From Aradus depressus (Eukaryota; Arthropoda; Insecta; Hemiptera; Aradidae): DNA of 64,000 nucleotides. Shown here in pieces: positions 1 through 10,398 of this stretch (position 1 is its first letter; each line of letters starts with the position of its first letter). A model generated the notes under the pieces. That model did not search any database. It was not told the origin of the DNA and saw only the letters and a program-made list of their open reading frames with translations. The stretch is taken from NCBI GenBank assembly GCA_963662175.1, contig OY759217.1, positions 14,138,562 to 14,202,561 of the forward strand, given 5' to 3'. A program made the position numbers and the translations under genes.

Positions 1-123
1 TAAATAAACCTGTGTAGGACTCTCACTGTAGAGTCGGGCTCGTGTCTACTAGAGCGACGAAAGAGCTCTCTGTTAGTAGGCGATATGACTTCGTAGTTAC
101 AGCCAGGGCATGAATTACAAAAA
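1..123 (+). mobile_element. SINE-A 3' fragment, cut by window edge
   Basis: The text GAGTCGGGCTCGTGTCTAC, the CGACGAAAGAGC loop and the GGCGATATGACTTCGTAGTTA block match the 3' third of the SINE-A copies at 24267-24567 and 51294-51608. The CCTAA tail is lost. The next SINE-A fragment lies in opposite orientation only about 24 bases away. Confidence 0.8.
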
Positions 124-146
124 CTACAAGGATATCATGTACCTAG

Positions 147-395
147 AGTTAGTTATTATGACTCATATGCCCGGGCATTAACTACGAGGTCATATCGCAT
201 ACTACCACAGTGCTCTTTCGTCACTGTGGTGGACATGAGCCCGACTAAATTTTTATTCACCTAGGGCAGGGGTCTTTAACGAGTACCTGACACCGTACAG
301 GCTGGGGACCATCGCTTAACGTCCCATCCGAAGGACGGCATGCTTAAGTTTATTTTACCTCCAGATAAAATAAGCTAAGGGCCTCGGCCGGGTTT
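147..395 (-). mobile_element. SINE-A copy lacking the tRNA-like head
   Basis: Reverse-strand SINE-A body: tail AGTTAGTTATTATGACTC, the TGCCCGGGCATTAACTACGAG block, the GTCCCATCCGAAGGACGG hairpin and GGCCTCGGCCGGGTTT, where it stops inside the B box. The tail is of the AACTA type, not CCTAA. With the copy at 1-123 it forms a head-outward inverted pair. Confidence 0.85.
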
Positions 396-1054
396 GTACC
401 TAGACATAGATAAATGAATAAAACTCGAAGTTACTATAGTAATAGAGTATACTCCCGATAACCGCCGGGCAACCTGCTAGTTATTGTATAAAACTCCGCA
501 GGTATACCTGCAGTGAGCTGATGTACACATGAATGTTTCGATGCAATGTTTATGATGTCAAAAGTCAGCCCCTGAATGAGGACTCCAAACTTGACACCGA
601 ACTGTCACAAATTGTTTTTTGTTATTTTTGTATTCCTTTGTTTCTTTGTTTTGTTTCAGTTTTCTTTGTTCGTCCCATGTCTTCTTCCTGTACGTTATAC
701 ATTCTTAAACGAACATTATGTATGGATTGGTTGTGTTCTATTAACTCGACTCTGTAACAATACATGAAATGTTAATAAGAGTGTCTACTGTACAAAAATG
801 AACTCTTCAAGAGGAACAATTTGTTTGAAAATAGTATTTGTCTATTTGTGAGAAAATAATTGTATCTTCATCAGTCAAGAAATGTTTGTTTATATTTTAG
901 TGGAGAGTAGATGATGTATTCTTTTGTGGGATGTCAAGAATGTTTTCTAAATTAGAGAACTTTCAAAAAAGTATTGTTTTCTATTTTGAAGAATAACCCA
1001 AAATTTATGTCATACAAATAACGGAAAGAAAATGAAATTAATACATATGTATGT
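396..1054. other. AT-rich stretch, nothing recognised
   Basis: No repeat family of this window and no coding signal was recognised. A 74-codon open frame at 533-757 is hydrophobic and T-rich with no motif; I do not call it a gene. Confidence 0.5.
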
Positions 1055-1182
1055 TAGTTAGTTATTGTGACTCATGGGCTATAACTGCAAGGTAATATCG
1101 CCTACTACCGGATAACTCTTTCGTCACTGTGGTGGACATGAGCCCGACTATACTGTGGTGGAGTCCTAAATTTTGTCTACCT
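1055..1182 (-). mobile_element. SINE-A 3' fragment
   Basis: AGTTAGTTATTGTGACTC tail followed by the GGTAATATCGCCTACTACC and GTGGACATGAGCCCGAC blocks and CCTAAATTTTG. Only the 3' part is present, as expected for 5' truncation. It ends about 12 bases before the big tandem array. Confidence 0.8.
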
Positions 1183-1194
1183 ACGTTTATTGCA

Positions 1195-4100
1195 TATACT
1201 TATCCTTATATTTTTCATGATTTTTTATTGCTGATGAATTGTTTAGCCGTTTGTTTTATTTACTCTTTAACGTATCTTACAATACAATACTTATCCTTAT
1301 ATTTTCATGATTTTTTATTGCTGATGAATTGTTTAGCCGTTTGTTTTATTTACTCTTTACCGTATCTTACAATACAATACTTATCCTTATATTTTTATGA
1401 TTTTCTTGTTGCTGATGAATTGTTTAGCCGTTTGTTTTATTTACTCTTTAACGTATCTTACAATACAATACTTATCCTTATATTTTCATGATTTTTTATT
1501 GCTGATGAATTGTTTAGCCGTTTGTTTTATTTACTCTTTAACGTATCTTACAATACAATACTTATCCTTATATTTTCATGATTTTTTATTGCTGATGAAT
1601 TGTTTAGCCGTTTGTTTTATTTACTCTTTAACGTATCTTACAATACAATACTTATCCATATTATTTTTTATGATATCCTCATTGCTGATGAATTGGTTGT
1701 TTAGCCGTTTGTTTCATTTACTCTTTAACGTATCTTACAATACAATACTTATCCTTATATTTTCATGATTTTTTATTGCTGATGAATTGTTTAGCCGTTT
1801 GTTTTATTTACTCTTTAACGTATCTTACAATACAATACTTATCCTTATATTTTCATGATTTTTTATTGCTGATGAATTGTTTAGCCGTTTGTTTTATTTA
1901 CTCTTTAACGTATCTTACAATACAATACTTATCCTTATATTTTCATGATTTTTTATTGCTGATGAATTGTTTAGCCGTTTGTTTTATTTACTCTTTAACG
2001 TATCTTACAATACAATACTTATCCTTATATTTTCATGATTTTTTATTGCTGATGAATTGTTTAGCCGTTTGTTTTATTTACTCTTTAACGTATCTTACAA
2101 TACAATACTTATCCTTATATTTTCATGATTTTTTATTGCTGATGAATTGTTTAGCCGTTTGTTTTATTTACTCTTTAACGTATCTTACAATACAATACTT
2201 ATCCTTATATTTTCATGATTTTTTATTGCTGATGAATTGTTTAGCCGTTTGTTTTATTTACTCTTTAACGTATCTTACAATACAATACTTATCCTTATAT
2301 TTTCATGATTTTTTATTGCTGATGAATTGTTTAGCCGTTTGTTTTATTTACTCTTTAACGTATCTTACAATACAATACTTATCCTTATATTTTCATGATT
2401 TTTTATTGCTGATGAATTGTTTAGCCGTTTGTTTTATTTACTCTTTAACGTATCTTACAATACAATACTTATCCTTATATTTTCATGATTTTTTATGATA
2501 TCCTCATTGCTGATGAATTGTTTGTTTAGCCGTTTGTTTTATTTACTCTTTAAAGTATCTTACAATACAATACTTATCCATATTATTTTTTATGATATCC
2601 TCATTGCTGATGAATTGGTTGTTTAGCCGTTTGTTTTATTTACTCTTTAAAGTATCTTACAATACAATACTTATCCTTATATTTTCATGATTTTTTATTG
2701 CTGATGAATTGTTTAGCCGTTTGTTTTATTTACTCTTTAAAGTATCTTACAATACAATACTTATCCATATTATTTTTTATGATATCCTCATTGCTGATGA
2801 ATTGGTTGTTTAGCCGTTTGTTTCATTTACTCTTTAAAGTATCTTACAATACAATACTTATCCTTATATTTTCATGATTTTTTATTGCTGATGAATTGTT
2901 TAGCCGTTTGTTTTATTTACTCTTTAACGTATCTTACAATACAATACTTATCCTTATATTTTCATGATTTTTTATTGCTGATGAATTGGTTGTTTAGCCG
3001 TTTGTTTTATTTACTCTTTAACGTATCTTACAATACAATACTTATCCTTATATTTTCATGATTTTTTATTGCTGATGAATTGTTTAGCCGTTTGTTTTAT
3101 TTACTCTTTAACGTATCTTACAATACAATACTTATCCTTATATTTTCATGATTTTTTATTGCTGATGAATTGTTTAGCCGTTTGTTTTATTTACTCTTTA
3201 ACGTATCTTACAATACAATACTTATCCTTATATTTTCATGATTTTTTATGATATCCTCATTGCTGATGAATTGTTTGTTTAGCCGTTTGTTTTATTTACT
3301 CTTTAAAGTATCTTACAATACAATACTTATCCTTATATTTTCATGATTTTTTATTGCTGATGAATTGTTTAGCCGTTTGTTTTATTTACTCTTTAACGTA
3401 TCTTACAATACAATACTTATCCTTATATTTTCATGATTTTTTATTGCTGATGAATTGTTTAGCCGTTTGTTTTATTTACTCTTTAACGTATCTTACAATA
3501 CAATACTTATCCTTATATTTTCATGATTTTTTATGATATCCTCATTGCTGATGAATTGTTTGTTTAGCCGTTTGTTTTATTTACTCTTTAAAGTATCTTA
3601 CAATACAATACTTATCCTTATATTTTCATGATTTTTTATTGCTGATGAATTGTTTAGCCGTTTGTTTTATTTACTCTTTAACGTATCTTACAATACAATA
3701 CTTATCCTTATATTTTCATGATTTTTTATTGCTGATGAATTGTTTAGCCGTTTGTTTTATTTACTCTTTAACGTATCTTACAATACAATACTTATCCTTA
3801 TATTTTCATGATTTTTTATGATATCCTCATTGCTGATGAATTGTTTGTTTAGCCGTTTGTTTTATTTACTCTTTAAAGTATCTTACAATACAATACTTAT
3901 CCTTATATTTTCATGATTTTTTATTGCTGATGAATTGTTTAGCCGTTTGTTTTATTTACTCTTTAACGTATCTTACAATACAATACTTATCCTTATATTT
4001 TCATGATTTTTTATGATATCCTCATTGCTGATGAATTGTTTGTTTAGCCGTTTGTTTTATTTACTCTTTAAAGTATCTTACAATATAATACTTATCCTTA

Positions 4101-5693
4101 TATTTTCATGATTTTTTATTGCTGATGAATTGTTTAGCCGTTTGTTTTATTTACTCTTTAACGTATCTTACAATACAATACTTATCCTTATATTTTCATG
4201 ATTTTTTATGATATCCTCATTGCTGATGAATTGTTTGTTTAGCCGTTTGTTTTATTTACTCTTTAAAGTATCTTACAATACAATACTTATCCTTATATTT
4301 TCATGATTTTTTATTGCTGATGAATTGTTTAGCCGTTTGTTTTATTTACTCTTTAACGTATCTTACAATACAATACTTATCCTTATATTTTCATGATTTT
4401 TTATGATATCCTCATTGCTGATGAATTGTTTGTTTAGCCGTTTGTTTTATTTACTCTTTAAAGTATCTTACAATACAATACTTATCCTTATATTTTCATG
4501 ATTTTTTATTGCTGATGAATTGTTTAGCCGTTTGTTTTATTTACTCTTTAAAGTATCTTACAATACAATACTTATCCTTATATTTTCATGATTTTTTATT
4601 GCTGATGAATTGTTTAGCCGTTTGTTTTATTTACTCTTTAACGTATCTTACAATACAATACTTATCCTTATATTTTCATGATTTTTTATGATATCCTCAT
4701 TGCTGATGAATTGTTTGTTTAGCCGTTTGTTTTATTTACTCTTTAAAGTATCTTACAATACAATACTTATCCTTATATTTTCATGATTTTTTATTGCTGA
4801 TGAATTGTTTAGCCGTTTGTTTTATTTACTCTTTAAAGTATCTTACAATACAATACTTATCCTTATATTTTCATGATTTTTTATGATATCCTCATTGCTG
4901 ATGAATTGGTTGTTTAGCCGTTTGTTTCATTTACTCTTTAAAGTATCTTACAATACAATACTTATCCTTATATTTTCATGATTTTTTATGATATCCTCAT
5001 TGCTGATGAATTGTTTGTTTAGCCGTTTGTTTTATTTACTCTTTAACGTATCTTACAATACAATACTTATCCTTATATTTTCATGATTTTTTATGATATC
5101 CTCATTGCTGATGAATTGTTTGTTTAGCCGTTTGTTTTATTTACTCTTTAAAGTATCTTACAATACAATACTTATCCTTATATTTTCATGATTTTTTATT
5201 GCTGATGAATTGTTTAGCCGTTTGTTTTATTTACTCTTTAAAGTATCTTACAATACAATACTTATCCTTATATTTTCATGATTTTTTATGATATCCTCAT
5301 TGCTGATGAATTGTTTGTTTAGCCGTTTGTTTTATTTACTCTTTAAAGTATCTTACAATACAATACTTATCCTTATATTTTCATGATTTTTTATTGCTGA
5401 TGAATTGTTTAGCCGTTTGTTTTATTTACTCTTTAAAGTATCTTACAAGACAATACTTATCCTTATATTTTTATGATATCCTCATTGCTGATGAATTGGT
5501 TGTGTAGCCGTTTGTTTCATTTACTCTTTAAAGTATCTTACAATACAATACTTATCCTTATATTTTCATGATTTTTTATTGCTGATGAATTGTTTAGCCG
5601 TTTGTTTTATTTACTCTTTAAAGTATCTTACAATACAATACTTATCCGTAATTTTTTATGATATCCTCATTGCTGATGAATTGGTTGTTTAGC
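1195..5693. repeat. Minisatellite/satellite array, 90-bp and 105-bp units
   Basis: About 48 head-to-tail units. The basic unit is 90 bp (anchor TTGCTGATGAATTGTTTAGC recurs every 90 bases from 1776 to 2498). A second unit type is 105 bp because GATATCCTCAT and four extra bases (TTTG or GTTG) are added. GATATC starts at 3250, 3535, 3820, 4015, 4210, 4405, 4690, 4885, 4990, 5095 and 5290, so spacings are 285, 195 and 105, that is 90+90+105, 90+105 and 105. The base after TTTAA in TTTAACGTATC/TTTAAAGTATC also varies by position: C dominates on the left, A in 105-bp units and throughout the right end. Because 90 and 105 are multiples of three, open frames run through parts of it; this is arithmetic, not evidence of a protein. 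Confidence 0.97.
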
Positions 5694-6217
5694 TCTCCCA
5701 TGTAGTTTCCGCTTTTCTTCAATCTGTTTTTAACCTTTCACTGTGAGCGTAGTTTTCTGCTTTGGGTTCTGTCAAACGTAAAGAATAAATGATCTTTTGA
5801 AATATAGTTTGAGACGCTGTTATTTAATCAATTTGGGCTCAATCAAGTGTAGTGGTGATTAGGGTTGGCTCATTTTGAGCTCCGGACCTACCGTTCGAAC
5901 TCTAAATTCCCTCATGTAGGTTAGGTTGTGTGTGTAAGAGAGAGAGGCTGAGAGATGAGGGGGGTGGTAATGGGAGCACGTAGTCAGTGTTTATGTCAGG
6001 TAGGAAGAGAATGGAAGATTTACCGGGAGTCTCCGCTCGCCCTCTACACAACCAATGAATATACCAGAGCTACTGCTTACCTTGTGTAGAGTGCCTTCAT
6101 GGCCAGAATGTTGCCATGGTAATGCAGCACGGTTATCAGATGGAAAGTCATCATCTAAACTGTAAAATGAATATACCAAAGCTACTGCCAACCTTGTGTA
6201 GAGTGCCTTGGGCGCTG
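5694..6217. other. Unique sequence with a spaced 43-bp direct repeat
   Basis: The text ATGAATATACCARAGCTACT and the following CTTGTGTAGAGTGCCTT occur at 6055-6098 and again at 6167-6210, 112 bases apart. No coding signal is recognised. Confidence 0.55.
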
Positions 6218-6400
6218 AACACGAAAACCCCAATAACTGCCGATGTGATGAATCTATCGACATGACATTTCACATTTAAAGTCAAAACCCAATGAGGACA
6301 TAACCTATCAAATTTCCGCAATGAATTTATCGACACAACATTTCATATGAAGAGTCAACTGTGGATTATTAACGCAAACTGTTGACTGGTTTTGCGGAAG
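6218..6400 (+). mobile_element. rptA fragment
   Basis: Contains AATAACTGCCGATGTGATGA, ATCTATCGACATGACATTTC, AAGTCAAAACCCAATGAGGAC and the terminal TGTTGACTGGTTTTGCGG block, in the order seen in fuller rptA copies. Confidence 0.75.
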
Positions 6401-6745
6401 TGCGTTGTCAGTGTTTCTTGATTTTTTCGAACCCTATCGATATCTGTTGGGTGAGAGTTCTATGAAAGACAGAGCTACAGACCCCATGAATACATATGGT
6501 CGGATGGGAAGCCGCCTGTTCATCCTCCTCCAGCCTGGGATTCCCAACCCTCCTGTATTTCTTACCTCAGCCTATTTCGTTCCATTCTCTCCATGGAGGA
6601 TCCTCTTTACATCAGTGTGAAACATAGCCTCCCCCTTACACCCCTCGACTTTATCTACGGAATGATGACTTCGGTTAAGTTCTCTCAATACCTACGACCT
6701 TTCGCGACCCAACCTTAGGTCACTATGTGTCCAATATTTTTTCTA
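6401..6745. other. No recognised feature
   Basis: A 71-codon open frame at 6405-6620 has no motif I recognise. The stretch has a higher GC content than its surroundings and may be a remnant of an unidentified element. Confidence 0.4.
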
Positions 6746-7566
6746 TACAGTAGAACCTCAAGAGTCTATACCAAGTCGAACATCAAGAGTGACGCCAAAA
6801 AAATCGAGTTAAGAGTTTTCGACTTAGGCGGATTTTGATTCGATTTGTAGAGGTTAAGATTCATTCTAACTAATTTTGAGTTAGAGAGGTGAAATAAATA
6901 AAAATTCAAATTACAGAGGTAACAAACATATTTATATTTATTATAAATCAACATTATTTCAAAACATCCTTAAAATGAAAAATACGTAATACGTACAGTA
7001 GGTATTACTTTTTTGTCAGTAATTTTTTTTGCCTTTAGATAATTCGGTTGTTCTCTATCTACATTGTCTAAGGTATAAAGAGCAGAAAATTCTACTACTT
7101 CTGACAATTTTTCAATGGACACAAAATGACTTACTTGGCTAAAGTTCAAATGAAATCAATAATAATATCCTTTATCATTTCTTAGAATTGGTAATCCTAT
7201 TTATTGTATACTCCTAAATTGTTTTCTAAGAAACAATGGTGTACATTTTCGACAAATTCTTTAATTCGGTAACTTATTTTTCTTTGAGATATAGAGGTAA
7301 TAAGTTTCAAATAATCGAGTTGTAAAGGTTGTAAAATAAAACATTGCTATGTTCGAGAGACAGAGGTCCAATTAATTTTTTCGAGTTATGGAGGGAAAAT
7401 ATGTATCAAAATAGCTTGTAGGAACTCACTGATTATTTCGACTAATGGAGGGTTGAGATTTCGAGTAATGGAGGTTTTGGGGCTTGAAGGGAAAGGAACA
7501 AAACTTTTTTTCGAGTTTTGGCGGTTTTCGACTTATTGAGGTTCGACTTAAAGAGGTTCTACTGTA
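6746..7566. mobile_element. pogo/Tc1-mariner-like non-autonomous element with TA duplication
   Basis: Ends are inverted: CAGTAGAACCTCAAGAGTC at 6748 and AAGAGGTTCTACTG at 7551-7564, each flanked by TA. The interior repeats motifs like the ends (CGAGTTATGGAGG, CGACTAATGGAGG, CGAGTAATGGAGG). Inverted CAGTAGAACCTC ends with a TA duplication are typical of pogo/Tigger-type elements of the Tc1-mariner superfamily. At 817 bp it has no transposase frame, so it would be non-autonomous. The 62-codon reverse frame inside it shows no DDE motifs. Confidence 0.8.
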
Positions 7567-7654
7567 TATGCGTAGAGAACATCGTATAGGGAGGAAGAAG
7601 AGCCTAAATTTAGTAGATTAATTAACGCTGTGGAAGTAAATTAAAAAAATTAAA

Positions 7655-8165
7655 TTACGGTGAAATATATTCTTGAACATGAACATCATAACTCACGAAA
7701 GAACGAAAATATCGGCACAAAATTTTATCTGTGTATCGAGAACACCACTGTGTGTGTGTGTGTGTGTGTGTCTGTATACATATACATCCCATGTGTGTCT
7801 GTATACATATACATGCCATATGTGTCTTCGTCATACATGGCACATGCCCAGAACCCCAAGAGGACGACACATATTAATTTTCTTCAAAATCGACTGAGGG
7901 GATAGAGAGGATTAGAGGGGACTTAACTCAAAACCCTAATAATTGCCGATTTAATGAATGTATTGACACGAAATTTTATTTGTAAATTCAGAGTCCCATA
8001 AGGACGACATATATTAATTTTCCGTGAAATTGGCCAAAGGTAACGGCAAGATCAGAGGGGGCTCAACTCAAAAACCCTTATAATAGTAATGTTCTATTCT
8101 GTCTGAGTGTATGTGAACATGATAACTCACGAAGGAATGAAAATATCCTGAGTGATCCAAGTTTG
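7655..8165 (+). mobile_element. rptA fragment with internal GT microsatellite
   Basis: rptA text (AACTCACGAAAGAACGAAAA, CGGCACAAAATTTTATCTGT, TAAGGACGACATATATTAAT) is interrupted by a (GT)n run at 7749-7771 and a duplicated block GTCTGTATACATATACAT at about 7770 and 7797. Two overlapping open frames here come from the microsatellite and are not genes. Confidence 0.7.
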
Positions 8166-8489
8166 CAATGTTGAGGAACATTTTTTTTTAACGCAATTCA
8201 TCGTCGCCACTTTCCTCTTCAACTATAAAACCCTCTTCGGAAGTAATGTCAAGGTGTACATTAAGTTTTTTTGTTTCCTCTCCGATAACAAAATTAGTGT
8301 TTGGATGACTGGCTTATAAATTCGTTTTTATTTTCATTTTTTTCCTGAGAAACTGAATTGTGAGGAACAGGAATAACATATCCGTCCCCACCCATGAAAT
8401 TTTAAATTGTTAAGATGTTTTATATAATTTTATATATGTTCGTTTATTTTCTAAAGAATTTCTAAACCTTATTTATTAAATAATTTTAA
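8166..8489. other. No recognised feature
   Basis: AT-rich sequence without repeat or coding signal that I recognise. Confidence 0.4.
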
Positions 8490-8625
8490 ATTATGTTGTT
8501 TGAAAATTATTTTATCAGACTGTCTGATGATGCGGGCAACCTCGAAAGCCGGCTCGCTAAAATTAATAAAATCTGTGAGTCAGACTCTATTTTATTTTAC
8601 AACCTTTGCTTCCTCTACCTAGAAT
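8490..8625 (+). mobile_element. Penelope-type terminal repeat fragment with hammerhead-like core
   Basis: CTGATGA at 8524-8530 is followed by a possible stem (GCGGGCAACCTC) and CGAAAGCCGGC, then ATTAATAAAATCTGTGAG. The same block occurs in the foldback at 33219-33613. CUGANGA, a stem and GAAA is the conserved core order of hammerhead ribozymes, known in Penelope-like elements. Here the stem has a C in place of the A seen at 33528, weakening it. Confidence 0.5.
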
Positions 8626-8917
8626 TTAAGTGTAGGTTACGCGTAAGTGAACCACTGCTCCCAACCTTGCCCTTCTGACCCTCTCGCTAGAAAGAGAAGT
8701 TCCTTACCTGTAGTTCATATGCTCCCAGTAACTGTGAGGCATCCAATTGGATAGGAATCCAATACTAATATTGCTGAGGGAACTTCTGTAGCGAGTGTCA
8801 GTTCACATCAAAGTTTCCTCTCGCCCTGCAAAAAAGAAATGAGAGAGAAAATATCAGATGCTCTTCCTACCTCTCTGAACTTATTTTGCATATACTCAAT
8901 ATTGTTATTTTTTTTTT
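8626..8917. other. No recognised feature
   Basis: Unique sequence; a T10-plus run ends it. No coding signal. Confidence 0.4.
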
Positions 8918-9110
8918 TTTACTTTCTTATATCTATAGTATGTAATCGTGCTAAAATTTGAGATCGAATTTTCAATGGATTTCCACATTTCAAGGTCCCT
9001 TGAATAATGATGTCGGTCTGTATGGAGTATGTGATTGGAAACTTGTGAGCTCTCTACCGTTAAAAAGATGTAGCTATGAACTTGAAATTTGGAATGAAAG
9101 GGAGGGGGGG
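8918..9110 (+). mobile_element. rptB fragment
   Basis: Starts with the palindromic TACTTTCTTATATCTATAGTA end, then GAGATCGAATTTTCAATGG and TTTCAAGGTCCCTTGAATAA, then jumps to inverted-orientation rptB text (TTGTGAGCTCTCTACC), so the two ends are nearly fused. Confidence 0.7.
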
Positions 9111-9235
9111 GTTCGATCTGGTCCTCCCCTTTGCCTTCCCTACCCGAACATACTCGCTCCGGCTCTATAGGACTACAATTAGTCTTACGACAAAATATAT
9201 AAAAAAATATAAAATAAAATAAAAATAAATTATAT

Positions 9236-9582
9236 AGGTTAGGTTAGGTTTTATGACTCATGCCCGGGCTTTAACTACAAGGTCATATTGCCTACTACCA
9301 GAGCGCTCTTTCTTCACTCTGGTTGACATGAGCCCGACTCTACTGTGGGAGTCCTAAATTTTGCCTACCTTAAATTTTTATTCACTTAGGGTAGGGGTCT
9401 TTAACGATTACCTGACATCGTACAGGCTCGGGACCATCGCTTAACGTCCCATCCGAAGGACGGCGTGCTTAAGTTTATTTTACCTCCCAGATAAAATAAA
9501 CTAAGTGCCTCGGTCGGGTTACGAACCCACGCTCTTAAGCTCAGAAGTCAAGCACGCATACCACTGAGCTACCGGCGCCCTC
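9236..9582 (-). mobile_element. Full-length SINE-A with target-site duplication
   Basis: Reverse-strand copy from tail AGGTTAGGTTAGG to the tRNA-like head (GAGCTACCGGCGCCC). The head carries a B box like GGTTCGTAACC and an A box like TAGCTCAGTGG. Body hairpins are present (TTTATTTTACCTCCCAGATA palindrome; GTCCCATCCGAAGGACGG). Flanks 9225-9235 (ATAAATTATAT) and 9583-9593 (ATAAATGATAT) match at 10 of 11 bases, which fits a target-site duplication from LINE-assisted retrotransposition. The three TTAGG units at the tail equal the arthropod telomere repeat. Confidence 0.93.
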
Positions 9583-9593
9583 ATAAATGATAT

Positions 9594-9977
9594 ATAAAAA
9601 GACTAAGTTATTGAAACATTTCCTGCTTCATCCTGGTTATAAGAGAATAATGAGAATGTCGAATTCGAGAGTTATTCGACATATGCACGGTGTACTGTTA
9701 TACGAATTGTTCCGGGAAGTAGGTCGATTTCTTTCAATAAAATAAACAAACGCTTATATTCACAGCTGACCTTTTTGTAAACCGGTTGTCACCTGCATAC
9801 ATAAACATAATATTTACATATTACCATTCCCTTTGAAAGTTCAGCCATATTGCTATTTGTATCCATTAAATTTTATGTTACCATTTTTGGATATCCTTCT
9901 TGGTGTATGAACATATTCCTGTTCTAATGTTTAATAATAATAAATGATTCATATGTTTATATTTGGTTCATCATATG
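9594..9977. other. No recognised feature
   Basis: Low-complexity AT-rich sequence between two SINE-A copies; no repeat family or coding signal recognised. Confidence 0.4.
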
Positions 9978-9990
9978 ATCATTCTTTTTA

Positions 9991-10347
9991 GGTTAGGTTT
10001 TATAACTCATTGCCTACTACCAGAGCGCTCTTTTCTCTGGTGGTCATGTGCCCGACTCTACCGTGGGAGTCCTAAATTTTGATTCACCTAGGGCAGGTGT
10101 CTTTAACGAGTACCTGACATCGTACAGGCTCGGGACCATCGCTTAACGTCTCATCCGAAGGACGGCGTGCTTAGGTTTATTTTACCTCCCAAATAAAATA
10201 AATTAAGGGCCTCGGTCGGTTTTTTTTTTTTTTTTTTCTCAGTTATGGCCTTATGCTGAGGCATATCGGCCAGACGGTCGGGTTTCGAACCCACGTTCTT
10301 GAGCTCAGAAGACAAGCACGCATACCACTGAGCTACTGACGCCCCTC
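9991..10347 (-). mobile_element. SINE-A with target-site duplication and a nested insertion
   Basis: Reverse-strand SINE-A from GGTTAGGTTTTATAAC to ACTGAGCTACTGACGCCCC. Flanking 13-mers 9978-9990 (ATCATTCTTTTTA) and 10348-10360 (ATCATTCTTTATA) differ at one base, a convincing target-site duplication. Parts of the 3' body are deleted, and a 55-bp insertion splits the tRNA-like head. Confidence 0.92.
10220..10274 (-). mobile_element. 55-bp poly(A)-tailed retro-insertion inside SINE-A
   Basis: On the reverse strand about 37 bases ending GCCTCAGCATAAGGCCAT AACTGAG run into A18. CGGTCGG is found on both sides (10213-10219 and 10275-10281) and only once in other SINE-A copies. It looks like the extreme 3' end of a LINE or other polyadenylated RNA inserted by target-primed reverse transcription. 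Confidence 0.7.
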
Positions 10348-10398
10348 ATCATTCTTTATATTTATTTTAAAAATAATTATCCATCAAAGCCTGTGTAT

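Noticed and set aside
1129..4691. Seven open frames of 60-240 codons on the plus strand
   Set aside because: They are translations of the 90/105-bp tandem array; unit lengths divisible by three keep frames open without any coding need.
9236..9250. Internal telomere sequence
   Set aside because: Only three TTAGG units and always joined to the SINE-A end, so it is a SINE tail, not an interstitial telomere array.
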